Shown: positions 1 through 9,206 of the stretch, in pieces
How positions within the stretch are numbered: position 1 is the first letter of the stretch
How the letters are laid out: the number at the start of each line of letters is the position of its first letter
From: Borreliella lanei
GTDB taxonomy: Bacteria > Spirochaetota > Spirochaetia > Borreliales > Borreliaceae
DNA length: 64,000 nt
Direction of reading: 5' to 3'
Assembly (NCBI RefSeq): GCF_014205895.1
Contig: NZ_JACHFC010000001.1
Span: 402,493 to 466,492 of the forward strand
Position numbers and translations under genes: made by a program
Notes under the pieces: generated by a model
Databases searched by the model: none
The model's input: the letters and a program-made list of their open reading frames with translations, nothing else
What the model was told of the DNA's origin: nothing

Positions 1-318
1 TTTATTTTTCTTTTTTATAAGTTTATTTTCAAGCAAAGTATCATAATTGACAACTTGTCCATCCTTAAATTTTTTATCTATATCTCCAAGATTAACAATT
101 GCATATTCCAATTTATAATCACTATTAGAAAAACCTTTCCTCGGCAATCTTCTATAAAGAGGAGTCTGTCCACCTTCAAATCCAAGTCTTGGCGAAGTAT
201 TTCTTGCTTTTTGCCCCTTTTGACCTCTCCCAGAAGTTTTGCCAAGTCCTGAACCTGGACCTCTGCCAACAATTTTACGTCGCTTGCTCGCTCCCTTAGG
301 CTTTAACAAGTTAAACAT
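1..318 (-). CDS. rplO: 50S ribosomal protein L15, 3' end cut by the window edge
   Basis: Large-subunit protein that binds 23S rRNA late in assembly. The first 106 residues are present and the frame runs off the left edge without a stop; the family is usually about 145 residues. The start reads [15 protein letters not shown] and is followed by the Gly/Arg-rich N-terminal segment typical of L15 ([18 protein letters not shown]). The ATG overlaps the rpmD stop by one base (TAATG), so the two genes are translationally coupled. It is the last visible gene of the ribosomal block; secY normally follows. The identification is firm; only the C-terminus is missing. Confidence 0.95.
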   Translation of the reverse strand, partial: MFNLLKPKGASKRRKIVGRGPGSGLGKTSGRGQKGQKARNTSPRLGFEGGQTPLYRRLPRKGFSNSDYKLEYAIVNLGDIDKKFKDGQVVNYDTLLENKLIKKKNK

Positions 319-623
319 TACATTACCTCGCTTAATAAAATCATATTAATAGTCTCGTTAAGCATGCCCTTAATAGATTCATTTAAAAAATGCACCTTTT
401 TATCGCCTATTTTATTTAAACCTAATGCTTTTAAAACTTTGACCTTTTTATTTAATTTCCCAATAAGACTTCTTACAAGAAAAACTTGCACATTAATATT
501 GTTTTTAGAAATAATTTTTCTATTATTTTCTATTCTTCTAATAAAACATTTATTCTTAGACCTAGACCTTGAAGCATTAAACCTAGCTTTCTTTAGTTGT
601 AATCTTAATTTCCTTTTAATCAT
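318..623 (-). CDS. rpmD: 50S ribosomal protein L30 with N-terminal extension
   Basis: Large-subunit protein, 101 residues. Bacterial L30 is normally about 60 residues; here the L30 core ([20 protein letters not shown] onward) begins near residue 47 and is preceded by a Lys/Arg-rich extension of about 45 residues. Its position between rpsE and rplO is the standard spc order and supports the call. It starts 3 bases after the rpsE stop and its stop overlaps the rplO start. I infer that the basic extension contacts rRNA; nothing in the sequence proves this. Confidence 0.9.
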   Translation of the reverse strand: MIKRKLRLQLKKARFNASRSRSKNKCFIRRIENNRKIISKNNINVQVFLVRSLIGKLNKKVKVLKALGLNKIGDKKVHFLNESIKGMLNETINMILLSEVM

Positions 624-626
624 ACA

Positions 627-1124
627 TTAACCCCATAAAGTTTTCAAAGTTTTTCCTCGCATTTCTGCCACTTTTTCAGCATTCAAAACTAAATCAAATG
701 CCTTAAAAGTCGCCTTTACTACATTCATAGAATTATTAGAACCAAGAGATTTGCTTAAAATATCATGCACTCCTAAAGCCTCCATTACAGCACGAACAGG
801 GCCCCCTGCAATAACACCAGTACCATGGGTAGCTGGTTTGATTAAAACTTTAGCTTTTTTGAAGCAACCAATAACCTCATGTGGCAATGTACCTTTTCGA
901 ATAGGAACAAATCTTAAATTTTTCCTAGCACTTGTTAAGCTTTTTTTTATTGCATCACTAGCATCATTAGCTTTACCAAAGCCCCAACCAACATGTCCTT
1001 CCCCATCTCCAACAACCATGAAAGCAGCAAAAGAGAATCTTCTTCCACCCTTAACAACCTTAGTAACTCTGTTGAGTGATATTAATTTTTCTATCTGCTT
1101 TCTCTGAGCCTGAACATCTACCAT
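627..1124 (-). CDS. rpsE: 30S ribosomal protein S5
   Basis: Small-subunit protein, 165 residues, the usual length. It acts in decoding fidelity and mRNA unwinding at the entry tunnel. The N-terminal double-stranded-RNA-binding-like S5 domain is visible ([19 protein letters not shown], about residues 29-47), followed by the C-terminal domain ([19 protein letters not shown], about residues 100-120). The ATG has a GGGAGTG ribosome-binding site. It lies between rplR and rpmD in canonical spc order. Confidence 0.97.
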   Translation of the reverse strand: MVDVQAQRKQIEKLISLNRVTKVVKGGRRFSFAAFMVVGDGEGHVGWGFGKANDASDAIKKSLTSARKNLRFVPIRKGTLPHEVIGCFKKAKVLIKPATHGTGVIAGGPVRAVMEALGVHDILSKSLGSNNSMNVVKATFKAFDLVLNAEKVAEMRGKTLKTLWG

Positions 1125-1136
1125 AAATACACTCCC

Positions 1137-1496
1137 TTAAATATTAATACCAAACTCTCTCAAAGAAGTTGCAAAACTTGCAATAAGTCCATGATACTTA
1201 TAACCATTTCTGTCAAAAATAAGATTATTTATATTTTTCTCCTTAAGCCTTTTAGCAAGAACTTCTCCAAGTTTTTTTACATCATCAATATTTTTGCCTA
1301 AATTAAGACTTTTTTCAATAGTAGAAATACTTACAACAGTATGTCCCTTGCTATCATCTATAACTTGCGCATAAAAATATCTATTAGATTTAAATATGGT
1401 AATTCGTGGTCTATTAGCTACTCCGCGCCCTATTTTGTCCTTTATTCTTTTTTTACGTCTAAGCTTTCTCTGTTCTGCTTCTTTTATTTTTTTCAT
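1137..1496 (-). CDS. rplR: 50S ribosomal protein L18
   Basis: 5S rRNA-binding large-subunit protein, 119 residues, normal length. The N-terminal basic tail ([13 protein letters not shown]) and the core [20 protein letters not shown] are typical, and the C-terminus ends with the family pattern [17 protein letters not shown]. It sits between rplF and rpsE, with gaps of 17 and 12 bases, so it is part of the same transcript. Confidence 0.96.
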   Translation of the reverse strand: MKKIKEAEQRKLRRKKRIKDKIGRGVANRPRITIFKSNRYFYAQVIDDSKGHTVVSISTIEKSLNLGKNIDDVKKLGEVLAKRLKEKNINNLIFDRNGYKYHGLIASFATSLREFGINI

Positions 1497-1513
1497 AATT
1501 ATTAACCCAAAAT

Positions 1514-2056
1514 TTATTTTTTTACACCAGATTTTCCAACTTTTCTTCTAATAACTTCATTATCATACTTAATACCCTTTCCTTTATATGGCTCTGGTTT
1601 TTTCAAACTTCTAATCTCAGCAGCAACCTGACCAACTTTAAACTTGTCTATTCCTTCAACAGAAATTTTAGTATTCCCGTCAAGCTTTACACTAATACCA
1701 TCTGGAATAACATATTCAAACTGAGTTGAATAACCAAGGCTTAAAAAAAGGCTATTACCTTGTTTCTCTACCCTATATCCTATACCATTTATAGTAAGAG
1801 ACTTAGAAAATCCTTCAGTCACTCCTTTTACCATGTTAAAAATTAAACTTCTGTAAAGACCATGATAAGCTTTTGCTTTTTTATCATTAAAAACCCGATC
1901 AACAATAACACTGCCATTCTCAACTTTAACATTAATACTGTCTTTTATATCTTGAACTAATCTTCCCCTAACACCTTCAACTACCACTAAGTTGTCTTTA
2001 ACATCAACTTTAACAGCATCTGGAATCTTTATCGGAAGTCTTCCAATACGTGACAT
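1514..2056 (-). CDS. rplF: 50S ribosomal protein L6
   Basis: Large-subunit protein near the factor-binding site, 180 residues, normal length with two tandem L6 domains. It opens with [15 protein letters not shown] and ends with the L6 signature [29 protein letters not shown] start, 16 bases after rpsH. No unusual feature seen. Confidence 0.97.
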   Translation of the reverse strand: MSRIGRLPIKIPDAVKVDVKDNLVVVEGVRGRLVQDIKDSINVKVENGSVIVDRVFNDKKAKAYHGLYRSLIFNMVKGVTEGFSKSLTINGIGYRVEKQGNSLFLSLGYSTQFEYVIPDGISVKLDGNTKISVEGIDKFKVGQVAAEIRSLKKPEPYKGKGIKYDNEVIRRKVGKSGVKK

Positions 2057-2072
2057 ATATCCCCCTATTAAA

Positions 2073-2471
2073 CTACCAAACTGAGCAAATCAACTCACCA
2101 CCTATTTTTTTATCTTTAGCTTCCTTGCCAGTAATAACACCTTGAGAAGAAGATATAATTAATATTCCATATCCATTCTTTATTCTTGGCATATTTTTAT
2201 ATGAAGAATAAATTTTTCTACCAGGAGTGGAAATGGCATCTATTTTATTTATAACAGGATTTCTTTTGCTGTCATACTTTAGCAAAACTCTAATAAAAGC
2301 AATTCCCTCTTTTTCTAAAAAATTAAAATCCTTAATATAACCTTCTTCTTTAAGAATGTTTAATATTGATTTATTCATATTAGACATCTTTAAATCTACA
2401 GATCCATGCCTAACTCTGCTTGCATTTCTTAATTTAGTTAGCATGTCTCCTACTGAATAAGTAATCGCCAT
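2073..2471 (-). CDS. rpsH: 30S ribosomal protein S8
   Basis: Primary 16S-binding protein of the small-subunit platform, 132 residues. The N-terminus SVGDMLTKLRNASRVRH and the C-terminal signature GYGILIISSSQGVITGKEA are diagnostic. In many bacteria S8 represses translation of the spc genes through a hairpin near rplE; I could not identify such a hairpin with confidence here. It follows rpsN by 9 bases. Confidence 0.97.
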   Translation of the reverse strand: MAITYSVGDMLTKLRNASRVRHGSVDLKMSNMNKSILNILKEEGYIKDFNFLEKEGIAFIRVLLKYDSKRNPVINKIDAISTPGRKIYSSYKNMPRIKNGYGILIISSSQGVITGKEAKDKKIGGELICSVW

Positions 2472-2480
2472 AAAATTCCC

Positions 2481-2666
2481 TTACCAACTTGATTTTGAAA
2501 CGCCAGGAATTAATCCTTCAGACGCATACTTTCTAAAACATATTCGACACATACAAAAATCTCTCAAATATCCCCTTGGACGACCACACAACTTGCATCT
2601 ATTATTTTGCCTTGTTTTATACTTAGGCTTTCTTAAAGCCCTAATAATCATTGATTTTTTTGCCAT
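2481..2666 (-). CDS. rpsN: 30S ribosomal protein S14, zinc-binding type
   Basis: Small-subunit head protein of 61 residues from the ATG of [17 protein letters not shown] longer reading to 2705 would start with TTG inside rplE and adds no family sequence, so I rejected it. Two CxxC pairs (CKLCGRP and CMCRIC) mark the short zinc-ribbon form, in contrast to the roughly 100-residue zinc-free form. No second S14 copy is visible in the window. Confidence 0.95.
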
Positions 2667-2682
2667 ATAACTTATAAATCCC

Positions 2683-3231
2683 CTAATTACTAAACGGCAT
2701 TCCAAATTTTAAAAGCAAAGCCTTGCTTTCTTTATCATTTGAAGCTGTTGTCACAATTGTAATATTTAAACCAGATATTCTCTCTATTTTATCATAGTCG
2801 ATCTCAGAAAATATTATTTGTTCTGTTACCCCAAAAGAATAATTTCCATTACCATCAAAAGCATCCCCATTGACTCCCCTAAAATCTTTAACTCTTGGCA
2901 ATGCTAAATGAATAAGCTTATATAAAAATTCATACATTGCATTACCCCTAAGTGTAACTTTAGCCCCTATTTCTTGCCCTTGTCTAATTTTAAACCCGGC
3001 TATTGCTTTTTTTGCTTTTGTTTTTACAGCTTTCTGACCAGTGATCTGAGCGAGCTCTAAAACAGCAGAATCTAATAACTTCTTATTCCTAACAGCCTCC
3101 CCAACACCTACAGAAATTACTATCTTCTCAAGCTTGGGAACTTGCATTATAGATTTATATTCAAATTCCTTAACAAGCTCTTTTATAACACTGTCTTTAT
3201 AATACTTCTTCAATTCAGGAACATAATTCAT
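2683..3231 (-). CDS. rplE: 50S ribosomal protein L5
   Basis: 5S rRNA-binding protein of the central protuberance, 182 residues, standard length. Recognisable segments are [15 protein letters not shown] at the start, the conserved [21 protein letters not shown] region and [20 protein letters not shown] near residues 110-130. It lies between rplX and rpsN; its 3' end precedes the rpsN ATG by 16 bases. Confidence 0.97.
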   Translation of the reverse strand: MNYVPELKKYYKDSVIKELVKEFEYKSIMQVPKLEKIVISVGVGEAVRNKKLLDSAVLELAQITGQKAVKTKAKKAIAGFKIRQGQEIGAKVTLRGNAMYEFLYKLIHLALPRVKDFRGVNGDAFDGNGNYSFGVTEQIIFSEIDYDKIERISGLNITIVTTASNDKESKALLLKFGMPFSN

Positions 3232-3236
3232 AAACT

Positions 3237-3542
3237 CTATATCCTCTGTCCATTTTTTTTAAGATACCTTATCTTTTCATTATTTTCAAATCTAATGCCT
3301 AATCTTGAAGAAGTTCCCTTGACAAATATCATCACATTTGAAATATCTATAGCGGCCTCCTTATCTATTATTCTACCTTTTTCTTGAGGCGTCCTAGCTT
3401 TAATGACTTTTTTAACCATATTGCAAGATTCAACAATAACTTTATTTTTTTTTCTATTTATACTAGCAATCTTGCCTATTCTACCCCTATCTTTTCCAGA
3501 AAGAATTTTCACGCTATCACCTATCTTCAACTTTGTCTTCAC
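3237..3542 (-). CDS. rplX: 50S ribosomal protein L24
   Basis: Assembly-initiating large-subunit protein, 101 residues, with an N-terminal KOW motif ([20 protein letters not shown]). The start codon is GTG, preceded by a run of five G that can serve as ribosome-binding site. It follows rplN by 14 bases and precedes rplE by 5, as expected for the L14-L24-L5 order. Confidence 0.96.
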
Positions 3543-3556
3543 AAAACCCCCTTTTG

Positions 3557-3925
3557 CTATATAACCTCTGAAGCTAATGATACTACCTTCATAAAATTAG
3601 CATCCCTAAGTTCTCTTGCAACAGGTCCAAATACCCTTTTGCCCCTAGGATTTAAATTAGCATCAAGTATCACACAAGCATTATCATCAAACCTAACATA
3701 AGTTCCGTTCTTGCGTCTTACTTCTTTAGAAGTCCTAACAATTACAGCCTTATAAACATCCCCTTTTTTAACAGAAGAATTAGGAATTGCTTGCTTTACC
3801 GTAATAGTTATTATATCCCCAATTTTGGCATAACGCCTTTTACTGCCACCAAGCACCTTAATACATTGCGCCACTTTGCCACCAGTATTATCCGCAATTG
3901 TTAAATAAGTTTGCATCTGAATCAT
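3557..3925 (-). CDS. rplN: 50S ribosomal protein L14
   Basis: Large-subunit protein at the intersubunit bridge, 122 residues when started at the ATG of [16 protein letters not shown], the canonical beginning. A perfect AAGGAGG lies 6 bases upstream of this ATG; the in-frame TTG two codons earlier falls too close to it. The C-terminal signature [22 protein letters not shown] is complete. Confidence 0.97.
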   Translation of the reverse strand: MIQMQTYLTIADNTGGKVAQCIKVLGGSKRRYAKIGDIITITVKQAIPNSSVKKGDVYKAVIVRTSKEVRRKNGTYVRFDDNACVILDANLNPRGKRVFGPVARELRDANFMKVVSLASEVI

Positions 3926-3952
3926 AATCAACCTCCTTTAGAAAAATCAAAA

Positions 3953-4207
3953 CTATTTTAATTTTTCTAAAACCTCAACAAGAGCCCATCTTTTATCTTT
4001 ACTAATAGGTCGAACCTCAATAATTTTTACCTTATCGCCAATCTTTGAAACTTCTTTTTCATCATGCGCTTTAACTTTTTTACTAACCTTTAAATACTTA
4101 TGATAAATTGGATGCATCTTTCTTTGAACAATTTCTACTACTATAGTCTTAGACATCTTATCACTAACAACTTTGCCAATTAATTCTTTTTTATTTTCTC
4201 TTGCCAT
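3953..4207 (-). CDS. rpsQ: 30S ribosomal protein S17
   Basis: Primary 16S-binding OB-fold protein, 84 residues, usual length. The family pattern [23 protein letters not shown] is near the N-terminus and [18 protein letters not shown] near the C-terminus. It begins 2 bases after the rpmC stop, so translation is probably coupled. Confidence 0.97.
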   Translation of the reverse strand: MARENKKELIGKVVSDKMSKTIVVEIVQRKMHPIYHKYLKVSKKVKAHDEKEVSKIGDKVKIIEVRPISKDKRWALVEVLEKLK

Positions 4208-4209
4208 AT

Positions 4210-4410
4210 CTAAACCTTTCTAATACCTAATTCATATTCACAAATCATTGTATTAAGCCTTGCAATATCACGTCTAATCTCTCTTTTCTTCAAAGGATTT
4301 TCAACATGACCAACAACAGATTTAAATCTTAAATCTAAATATTCTTTCTTTAATTCTAGCCTTTTAGCCTTCATATCCTCAAGAGTAAAATTCTTAAAAT
4401 TTTTTAACAT
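4210..4410 (-). CDS. rpmC: 50S ribosomal protein L29
   Basis: Small helical protein next to the peptide exit tunnel and one docking point for trigger factor and SRP. It has 66 residues, with [21 protein letters not shown] and the C-terminal [14 protein letters not shown] typical of the family. The gaps on both sides are 2 bases, to rplP upstream and rpsQ downstream. Confidence 0.95.
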   Translation of the reverse strand: MLKNFKNFTLEDMKAKRLELKKEYLDLRFKSVVGHVENPLKKREIRRDIARLNTMICEYELGIRKV

Positions 4411-4412
4411 AA

Positions 4413-4829
4413 TTACCTCAAATCTCGCCTTACAACAAACATAGTTTTTACTGGAAGCTTAGAGCTTGCAAGCGACATAGCCTCTTGAGCAAGCTCTTCC
4501 ACAACTCCTGACATTTCAAACATAACAGTGCCAAGCTTAACGGGAGCATTCCAATGATCAACACCCCCCTTGCCCTTACCCATTCTAGTTTCAGCTGGTT
4601 TTTTAGTATAAGGAATATCAGGAAATATTCTTATCCAAACCCTTCCACCTCTTTTTATTTTACGAGTCATTGCAATACGAGCAGCCTCAATTTGACGAGC
4701 AGTAATAAAATTTGTTTCCAAAGAAACAAGTCCATATTCACCAAAAGAAATTTTATTGCCCTTCTGGGCCTCTCCAGACAATCTTCCTCTCTGTTTTTTT
4801 CTATATTTAACCTTTTTTGGACTTAACAT
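4413..4829 (-). CDS. rplP: 50S ribosomal protein L16
   Basis: Large-subunit protein at the A-site tRNA elbow and 5S region, 138 residues. It begins [16 protein letters not shown] and carries the signature [19 protein letters not shown]. Length and position between rpsC and rpmC are standard. Confidence 0.97.
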   Translation of the reverse strand: MLSPKKVKYRKKQRGRLSGEAQKGNKISFGEYGLVSLETNFITARQIEAARIAMTRKIKRGGRVWIRIFPDIPYTKKPAETRMGKGKGGVDHWNAPVKLGTVMFEMSGVVEELAQEAMSLASSKLPVKTMFVVRRDLR

Positions 4830-4833
4830 CTAA

Positions 4834-5715
4834 TTATCCTCCAATATCCTGCTCATTAGAATCGCTTCTTCCTTTAGAAAAAGATGCACTAAGCTTTTTT
4901 TTACTTAAAAGATCTACTTCATCTTTAGATGGTCCGTCTTTTTTATTCAAAAACCTAGCTTGCTTTTCATTAGTCTTTTCTCTATTATTTAAAGTTTTAT
5001 CAAAATTTTTAACAGCATCGCCTCTTTCCTTAAAAGGCTTTTTATTTATTACCTGACCAGCATCAGAATTGGTTTGTCTACCCAAAACTTCACCTTTAAA
5101 TAACCAAACCTTAACTCCAATAATGCCATAAGTAGTTTGAGCCTCAGAAAATCCATAATCTATATTGGCTCTAAGAGTGTGCAAAGGAACCCGACCTTCC
5201 TTAACCTCAAAGCTTCGAGCAATCTCCGCCCCACCAAGTCTACCAGCAATCTTAATTTTTAGCCCTTGAGCGCCTTTTAACATAGAGGTAGAAAGAGATG
5301 ATTTTAAAACTTTTCTATAAGACGCTCTATTTTCTACTTGCTTTGCAATCCCATTAGCAATAATTTGAGCATCAAGCTCTGGCCTTTTAACCTCTTTAAT
5401 CTTAATGCTAATCTTTTTAGAAATTTTTTTGGTTAACAATTGACCAATCTTTTCAAGATTAGAACCTTTAAGTCCTATCACAGAACCAGGCCTTGGAGTA
5501 ACAATTACTACTGTTACCTTTTGAGGATTATTTCTAATTATTTCTATATCAGAAATATCAAATTTAATCCCTTTAAGAAACTTCATAATTTCTCGTCTTA
5601 TTAAAAAGTCTTCATGAAGAATTGCAGAATACAATTTTTTATCAAAATACCATTTTGATTTCCAATCCTTATTAATTTTTACCCTTAGGCTATATGGATG
5701 TACTTTTTGGCCCAT
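4834..5715 (-). CDS. rpsC: 30S ribosomal protein S3 with long C-terminal tail
   Basis: Small-subunit protein at the mRNA entry channel. It has an N-terminal KH domain (VTPRPGSVIGLKGSNLEKIG, about residues 74-93) and an S3 C-terminal domain (GRVPLHTLRANIDYGFSEA). With 293 residues it is longer than the roughly 210-235 common in bacteria. The extra part, from about residue 220, is charged and low in hydrophobic residues (rich in K, D, S, N) and probably disordered. ATG start, 3 bases after rplV. The tail is real coding sequence because the next gene starts only 5 bases beyond its stop. Confidence 0.96.
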   Translation of the reverse strand: MGQKVHPYSLRVKINKDWKSKWYFDKKLYSAILHEDFLIRREIMKFLKGIKFDISDIEIIRNNPQKVTVVIVTPRPGSVIGLKGSNLEKIGQLLTKKISKKISIKIKEVKRPELDAQIIANGIAKQVENRASYRKVLKSSLSTSMLKGAQGLKIKIAGRLGGAEIARSFEVKEGRVPLHTLRANIDYGFSEAQTTYGIIGVKVWLFKGEVLGRQTNSDAGQVINKKPFKERGDAVKNFDKTLNNREKTNEKQARFLNKKDGPSKDEVDLLSKKKLSASFSKGRSDSNEQDIGG

Positions 5716-5718
5716 GCT

Positions 5719-6081
5719 TTATCCTTTAATATCTTTTTTTTCATCAACTTCAACAAAAATATGACAATTTCTATTAACAAGCCTATCAGCTCTACCCCTA
5801 GCTCTAGGCCAAATCTTTTTACGACGACGCCCATCATCAACCATAACTGTTTTAACAAATATCATGTCTTCGGAAAGATTTTTATTGTGATACATCGCAT
5901 TTGATGCTGCTGATTTAACAACTTTTTCTAAAAGCTTGGCTCCTTTATTAGGCATAGAACAAAGCACTGCAATAGCCTTAATATAAGGCTTCCCCCGTAT
6001 ATTGTCAGCTATTGGCCTAACTTTTTTTGGAGAAGAGGGTAAATTTTTGCCCTTTGCTGTATATCTTCTATTTACCAACAT
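5719..6081 (-). CDS. rplV: 50S ribosomal protein L22
   Basis: Large-subunit protein whose beta-hairpin lines the peptide exit tunnel, a site affected by macrolide-resistance changes in other bacteria. It has 120 residues. LPSSPKKVRPIADNIRGK lies near the N-terminus and the tunnel-hairpin region includes DDGRRRKKIWPRARGRADRL. I see no insertion or deletion in the hairpin relative to the general family pattern. Confidence 0.96.
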   Translation of the reverse strand: MLVNRRYTAKGKNLPSSPKKVRPIADNIRGKPYIKAIAVLCSMPNKGAKLLEKVVKSAASNAMYHNKNLSEDMIFVKTVMVDDGRRRKKIWPRARGRADRLVNRNCHIFVEVDEKKDIKG

Positions 6082-6087
6082 AACTAC

Positions 6088-6366
6088 TTACTTCCTTCCC
6101 TTTTTATCTGACTTGGCATGCCCTCTAAAAATCCTTGTAGGTGAAAACTCGCCAAGCTTGTGCCCCACAAGATCCTCAGTAATATAAATAGGTATAAAAG
6201 TTTTGCCATTGTAAACAGATATAGTAAGACTTACCATTTCAGGAATTATTGTCGAAGATCTGGAGTAAGTTTTAATAACAACTCTCTTCTCACTTCCAAA
6301 AGATGATAAAACTTTTTGATAAAGACTCTTTTCTATAAAAGGTCCTTTTTTAATAGATCTTGCCAC
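6088..6366 (-). CDS. rpsS: 30S ribosomal protein S19
   Basis: Small-subunit head protein that forms a bridge to the large subunit, 92 residues. It starts MARSIKKGPFIEKSL, from a GTG codon with GGAGAG upstream, and ends with the S19 signature GHKLGEFSPTRIFRGHAKSDKK. Standard place between rplB and rplV. Confidence 0.96.
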   Translation of the reverse strand: MARSIKKGPFIEKSLYQKVLSSFGSEKRVVIKTYSRSSTIIPEMVSLTISVYNGKTFIPIYITEDLVGHKLGEFSPTRIFRGHAKSDKKGRK

Positions 6367-6375
6367 TATGCTCTC

Positions 6376-7209
6376 CTATTTATTTCTTCTTTTAATAATA
6401 AATTTATCTGAATATCTCTTTTTCTTGCGAGTCTTATAGCCTTTAGTAGGCTGTCCCCAAGGAGACACAGGATGACGACCTCCAGAAGTTTTTCCTTCAC
6501 CACCACCATGTGGATGGTCAACAGGATTCATAGCAACACCTCTGACTTTGGGTCTTTTACCAAGCCACCTACTTTTACCAGCTTTCCCTATAGAAATATT
6601 GGCATAATCTTCATTTCCAATTTCACCAATTGTTGCAATACATTTTTTAAAAATCAATCTCATCTCACCAGATGATAATTTTACAGTGACATAATTCCCG
6701 TCAGAAGCAAGTATCATAGCATATCCACCGGCACTTCTTATAAGTTGTCCACCCTTTCCCACATTAAGCTCAATATTGTGAACAGTTCTTCCAATAGGAA
6801 TATTTTCAAGAGGTAAGGCATTGCCAATTTTAATTGGGGCATTCGGACCGCTTTCCAAAACATCTCCAACCTTAATGCCTTTAGGAGAAATAATATACCT
6901 TTTTTCTCCATCTTTATAAACAAGCAAAGCTATATTAGCACTTCTATTAGGATCATATTCAATAGAAGCAACTCGAGCAGGAATGCTAAATTTATCTCTT
7001 CGATTAAAATCAATCAACCTATACTTTCTCTTATGCCCACCACCTCTTCTTCTAATACTAATCCTACCAGAAGAATCTCTGCCCGATTTAAATTTTTTAC
7101 CTTTTGTTAAAGATTTCAAAGGATCATTACCTTTGCTCAAATCATCAAAAGATAAAGTCGTCTTATAGCGCAAAGAAGAAGTTTTTGGCTTATAAGTCTT
7201 AATACCCAT
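6376..7209 (-). CDS. rplB: 50S ribosomal protein L2
   Basis: Primary 23S rRNA-binding protein needed for subunit association and peptidyl transfer, 277 residues. Visible are [20 protein letters not shown] near residue 50 and the strictly conserved [20 protein letters not shown] near residue 220, with the functional His in the HPHGG loop. It follows rplW by 21 bases. Confidence 0.98.
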   Translation of the reverse strand: MGIKTYKPKTSSLRYKTTLSFDDLSKGNDPLKSLTKGKKFKSGRDSSGRISIRRRGGGHKRKYRLIDFNRRDKFSIPARVASIEYDPNRSANIALLVYKDGEKRYIISPKGIKVGDVLESGPNAPIKIGNALPLENIPIGRTVHNIELNVGKGGQLIRSAGGYAMILASDGNYVTVKLSSGEMRLIFKKCIATIGEIGNEDYANISIGKAGKSRWLGKRPKVRGVAMNPVDHPHGGGEGKTSGGRHPVSPWGQPTKGYKTRKKKRYSDKFIIKRRNK

Positions 7210-7230
7210 ATTTATTTTTCTCCAAAACCA

Positions 7231-7527
7231 CTAAAAAATATCTATTTTATCTTCCTTTTTGAGATAAACATATGCCTTCTTCCATGAAGAAGTTTTTCCC
7301 TTACCTATAGGATACCCTTTTCGAGACACCACAACCTTGGCCTTACTTTTAATATTGAGCAAATTACATGATACTGGAGTAACATTGAAAAGTTCTTTTA
7401 TTGCTGCACCAACCTCTTTTTTATTTGCTCTCTTATTAACTTTAAAAACATAAACATTAATACTTTCCCTTTGAGTATTAGTTTTTTCAGTTAGCATAGG
7501 TGAAACTATTATATCATAAGCCTTCAT
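7231..7527 (-). CDS. rplW: 50S ribosomal protein L23
   Basis: Tunnel-exit protein that docks trigger factor and SRP, 98 residues from the ATG of MKAYDIIVSPMLTEKT. GAGGAT lies 5 bases before this ATG, so I prefer it to the in-frame TTG at 7542. The core YVFKVNKRANKKEVGAAIKE and the Gly/Lys loop (RKGYPIGKGKTSSWKKAYVY) are typical. Confidence 0.95.
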   Translation of the reverse strand: MKAYDIIVSPMLTEKTNTQRESINVYVFKVNKRANKKEVGAAIKELFNVTPVSCNLLNIKSKAKVVVSRKGYPIGKGKTSSWKKAYVYLKKEDKIDIF

Positions 7528-7547
7528 ACTTATCCTCAACATCCTTT

Positions 7548-8177
7548 TTATTTAATGTAAAACTCATTGAGCTTGTTAACAGCAGATTCTAAAGCTATTA
7601 AATTCTTAGCATAAAATAAATCAACAACCCTAAGCTTATCAAAAGACAAAATCTTTAAATCTCTTATATTTTTACCAGCCCTTTTTATCATCTGATCATC
7701 ATTGCCCAAAAGAATAACCACCTTACCACTAAAACTTGCAAAATTTTTTATTATTAAAGCAAGATCTTTCGTTTTTCCAGACTCAATATTAAAATTCTCA
7801 ATAACTTTAAAACTATTTTCATCAGTAGCACGCAAACTTAATACAGACTTAAATGCAAGCTTTTTTACCTTTTTAGGCAATCTATAGCTATAATCTCTAG
7901 GCTTTGGCCCTAATGCTATGCCTCCGCCAATCCAAACTGGATTTCGCTTTGTACCAACCCTAGCTCTACCGGTTCCTTTTTGCTTCCAAGGCTTTTTAGA
8001 ACTACCCCTAACCTCTGATCTAGTTTTAGTTGAAGATGTTCCAACCCTAAGATTAGACAACTCATTTTTTATAGCATTATAAATAGACCCATGACTAATT
8101 TCTATATTAAAAACTCTATCATCCAAATTTATAGTTCCAATCTCTTTCCCATCTTTAGAAAAAACTTTTCTTTCCAT
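7548..8177 (-). CDS. rplD: 50S ribosomal protein L4
   Basis: Early-assembly large-subunit protein that also lines the exit tunnel, 209 residues. The tunnel loop is recognisable (KPWKQKGTGRARVGTKRNPVW, about residues 62-82). In E. coli free L4 represses the S10 operon; no evidence of that control can be read here. It starts 9 bases after rplC. Confidence 0.96.
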   Translation of the reverse strand: MERKVFSKDGKEIGTINLDDRVFNIEISHGSIYNAIKNELSNLRVGTSSTKTRSEVRGSSKKPWKQKGTGRARVGTKRNPVWIGGGIALGPKPRDYSYRLPKKVKKLAFKSVLSLRATDENSFKVIENFNIESGKTKDLALIIKNFASFSGKVVILLGNDDQMIKRAGKNIRDLKILSFDKLRVVDLFYAKNLIALESAVNKLNEFYIK

Positions 8178-8186
8178 ACTAAATAC

Positions 8187-8807
8187 CTACTTTTTAGATT
8201 TCTTAACAACAACAAAAGAACCCTTAGCACCAGGTACAGCCCCTTTTACCAGAAGGGCTCTCTTTTCTTCATCAATTAAAACAACTTCAAGATTTTGAAT
8301 AGTTTGTTGATTTCCACCCATTCTACCAGCCATTTTGGTACCTTTAAATGTTCTTGCAGGAGTGGTAGCTTGTCCTGTTCCACCAAGATGTCTATGGAAT
8401 TTTGATCCATGAGAAGATGGCCCACCACTAAAATTATGCCTTTTCATAGCCCCTTGGAAACCCTTACCTTTGGTAGTACCTGTAACATCTACATACTTAA
8501 CTGATTTAAAAACATCAACCTTAATCTCATCACCAGCATCATACCCGTCAAGTCCCTTAAGCTCTATCACATATCTTTTAGGTTCAATATCTTTTAAACT
8601 TTTATATTGACCTTTTATGGGCTTTGAAACTTTAGAGCTCTTAAGATCAACAGAGCCTGCTATAAGAGCGCTATAACCATCTCTATCGACTGTTTTCTTC
8701 CCTATAATATAATTGGGCTGAAACTCTATAACAGTAACAGGAACCACAATGCCATTTTTCTGAAATATCTGAGTCATGCCAACTTTTTTTCCAATCAATC
8801 CCAACAT
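8187..8807 (-). CDS. rplC: 50S ribosomal protein L3
   Basis: One of the first proteins to bind 23S rRNA, 206 residues. MLGLIGKKVGMTQIF at the start and the extension-loop signature GAMKRHNFSGGPSSHGSKFH (about residues 119-138) identify it. It follows rpsJ with a 35-base gap, the largest within the block apart from the gap before rpsJ. Confidence 0.97.
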   Translation of the reverse strand: MLGLIGKKVGMTQIFQKNGIVVPVTVIEFQPNYIIGKKTVDRDGYSALIAGSVDLKSSKVSKPIKGQYKSLKDIEPKRYVIELKGLDGYDAGDEIKVDVFKSVKYVDVTGTTKGKGFQGAMKRHNFSGGPSSHGSKFHRHLGGTGQATTPARTFKGTKMAGRMGGNQQTIQNLEVVLIDEEKRALLVKGAVPGAKGSFVVVKKSKK

Positions 8808-8842
8808 TAAAACACCTCAAATTAATATACTTAAAATATCAT

Positions 8843-9154
8843 TTACTGTTTAATATCCACCTCAACACCTGCTGGAAGCTCTAATTTCATTAAAGAATCC
8901 ATTAAGGCAGAAGTGGGCTCTAAGATATCAATAAGCCTTTTATGAGTTCTCATCTCAAATTGCTCTCTTGATTTTTTATTGACATGAGGAGAACGTAAAA
9001 CAGTATATTTTTTTATTTTTGTCGGCAAAGGGATTGGACCCTTAATCTGAGCCTTAGCCTTCTGAACAGCTTTAACAATAGATTCGGCACTCTGGTCTAA
9101 TATTTTAACATCAAAACTAAATAATCTTACGCGTATCTTATCTTTAGCAATCAA
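8843..9154 (-). CDS. rpsJ: 30S ribosomal protein S10
   Basis: Small-subunit head protein (NusE), also part of antitermination complexes in bacteria, 103 residues. The family pattern [21 protein letters not shown] starts the protein and [20 protein letters not shown] follows near residue 54. The start appears to be TTG with AGGAGAAT upstream. A 52-base gap separates it from tuf, and no strong terminator lies between, so tuf and the S10 block are probably co-transcribed. Confidence 0.96.
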
Positions 9155-9206
9155 ATTATTCTCCTAAACTTTAGAGAGTATTAAATATATCCTTAAAAGT
9201 CTTAAC

